Of a DNA stretch of 7,297 nt, positions 6,252 to 7,297 are shown in pieces (position 1 is the stretch's first letter; every line of letters starts with the position of its first letter). Made by a program: the position numbers and the translations under genes. The notes beneath the pieces are model-generated. The model worked only from the letters and a program-made list of their open reading frames with translations. It was not told where the DNA came from and did no database searches. This DNA is from an uncultured Lachnospiraceae bacterium (GTDB lineage Bacteria > Bacillota > Clostridia > Lachnospirales > Lachnospiraceae): contig CAMZDH010000027.1 of the NCBI GenBank assembly GCA_947305345.1, positions 1-7,297 of the forward strand. Direction: 5' to 3'.

Positions 6252-7297
6252 ATGGCAACGGTTCGATTTCCCTACGGCAGAATGCAGCTCGCGGGCGAAT
6301 TCCCGGACGACCGGTTTCAGGGCGTCCTGACTTCGTCGCTCGAATCATACGTGCCGGAAGATACGGAAGCAAACCTCGTCCGGAAGGCGCTCGCGTCTCC
6401 GGTCGGTTCTCCCCGGCTTTCCGAGCTGTCCAGGGGCAAGCAGAAGATCGTCGTCATTTCTTCCGATCATACGCGGCCGGTCCCGTCGAAGATCATCATG
6501 CCGGAGATCCTGAAGGAGATCCGGCGCGGCACTCCGGACGCGGAAATCACGATCCTCATCGCGACCGGGTGCCACCGCGGCACGACCGGCGCGGAACTCG
6601 AGGAAAAATTCGGATCCGAGATCTATCAAAATGAAAAGATCTACGTCCACGACTGCGAGGACGCTTCGATGCTCGCGGACATCGGAAAGCTCCCGTCCGG
6701 CGGGCGGCTCGTGATCAACAGGATCGCGGCGGAAGCGGATCTTCTGATCGGCGAAGGCTTCATTGAGCCTCATTTCTTCGCGGGCTTTTCCGGCGGGCGG
6801 AAGAGCGTGCTCCCGGGCGTCGCGTCCCGGCCGACCGTCATGTACAACCACAATGCCGGATTCATCGCGAGTCCGTATGCCAGAACCGGCAGCATCGATC
6901 AAAACCCGATCCACATCGACATGCTCTCTGCCGCGAAGCAGGCACATTTACAGTTCATCTGCAACGTCGTGATCAACTCGGAAAAGAAGATCATCCATGC
7001 GGTCGCCGGTGGTCTCGAAGAAGCGCACCTCGAGGGGCGTACGTTCCTCAGCCGCTTCTGCAAGGTGAAAGCGGTCCCGTCCGACATCGTCGTGACGACG
7101 AACGGCGGGTATCCGCTCGATCAGAACGTGTATCAGGCCGTCAAGGGCATGACCGCGGCCGAGGCAACGGTCCGGGAAGGCGGCGTGATCATCATGCTTG
7201 CCGCGAGCTCGGACGGCCACGGCGGCGAGAGTTTTTACCGGACCTTCCGCGACGAAAAGGACCTGAATTACATAAATATATATGTGAAGAACGAGCT
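6252..7297 (+). CDS. larA: LarA-family nickel-dependent lactate racemase or related 2-hydroxyacid epimerase, 3' end outside window
   Basis: The first 348 residues are present and the frame runs off the right edge; LarA is about 425 residues. LarA racemizes D- and L-lactate using a nickel-pincer nucleotide bound to a lysine, and relatives act on other 2-hydroxyacids. Key residues fall at the same numbers as I recall for Lactiplantibacillus plantarum LarA: D72 and R75 in SDHTRPVP, H108 in ATGCHRG, H174 and the cofactor-binding K184 in EPHFFAGFSGGRKSVLPG, nickel ligand H200 in MYNHNAG, and Y294, Q295 and K298 in GYPLDQNVYQAVKG. This supports both an active enzyme and the ATG start. No signal peptide is seen, so it is cytoplasmic. 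The cofactor-making genes larB, larC and larE are not in the window. The exact substrate is uncertain, since many larA homologues do not act on lactate. The upstream ABC gene is 43 bases away. Confidence 0.9.
   Translation, partial: MATVRFPYGRMQLAGEFPDDRFQGVLTSSLESYVPEDTEANLVRKALASPVGSPRLSELSRGKQKIVVISSDHTRPVPSKIIMPEILKEIRRGTPDAEITILIATGCHRGTTGAELEEKFGSEIYQNEKIYVHDCEDASMLADIGKLPSGGRLVINRIAAEADLLIGEGFIEPHFFAGFSGGRKSVLPGVASRPTVMYNHNAGFIASPYARTGSIDQNPIHIDMLSAAKQAHLQFICNVVINSEKKIIHAVAGGLEEAHLEGRTFLSRFCKVKAVPSDIVVTTNGGYPLDQNVYQAVKGMTAAEATVREGGVIIMLAASSDGHGGESFYRTFRDEKDLNYINIYVKNE

Noticed and set aside
6345..7220. Minus-strand open frames inside the larA-like gene
   Set aside because: Their sequence is Arg/Asp-rich as expected for the antisense of a GC-rich gene, while the plus frame holds all LarA active-site motifs.

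Overview
The window looks like ordinary chromosomal DNA from a fairly GC-rich member of the Bacillota (Firmicutes), most likely an anaerobic gut or rumen clostridium or a relative. This is inferred from four things: strong purine-rich ribosome binding sites, Firmicute-style promoters, a very long fused MacB/FtsX-type ABC transporter, and a LarA-type racemase beside a DUF4838 carbohydrate-related gene. No species can be named. There are no mobile elements, tRNAs, rRNAs or CRISPR arrays.

Layout. (1) Bases 1-1476, plus strand: the 3' part of a DUF4838-family gene that enters from the left edge. (2) Bases 1514-2413, plus strand: a 299-residue stand-alone acyltransferase-fold protein (E2/chloramphenicol acetyltransferase fold). 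The usual catalytic histidine of its HxxxDG motif is a glutamate. An intrinsic terminator at 2423-2453 closes this unit. (3) Bases 2448-2894, minus strand: a 148-residue protein with four predicted membrane helices, unknown function and its own consensus-like promoter. (4) Bases 3056-6208, plus strand: a 1050-residue ABC transporter with an N-terminal ATPase fused to an FtsX/MacB-type permease that carries an extracytoplasmic region of about 630 residues. It probably starts at a TTG codon. (5) From 6252 to the right edge, plus strand: the first 348 residues of a LarA-family nickel-pincer racemase/epimerase, with every active-site residue I can check in place.

How the genes relate. Genes 1 and 2 are 37 bases apart and may be co-transcribed. 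Genes 3 and 4 are divergent and share a 161-base intergenic region holding one promoter for each. The promoter in front of the ABC gene is bracketed by a perfect 9-bp inverted repeat, which looks like an operator. Gene 5 follows gene 4 after 43 bases with no terminator between, but a second possible promoter lies there. I see no clear single pathway joining the genes and no obviously new defence or mobile system. The points most worth following are the histidine-to-glutamate acyltransferase, the operator-like repeat, and the oversized extracytoplasmic domain of the ABC protein.
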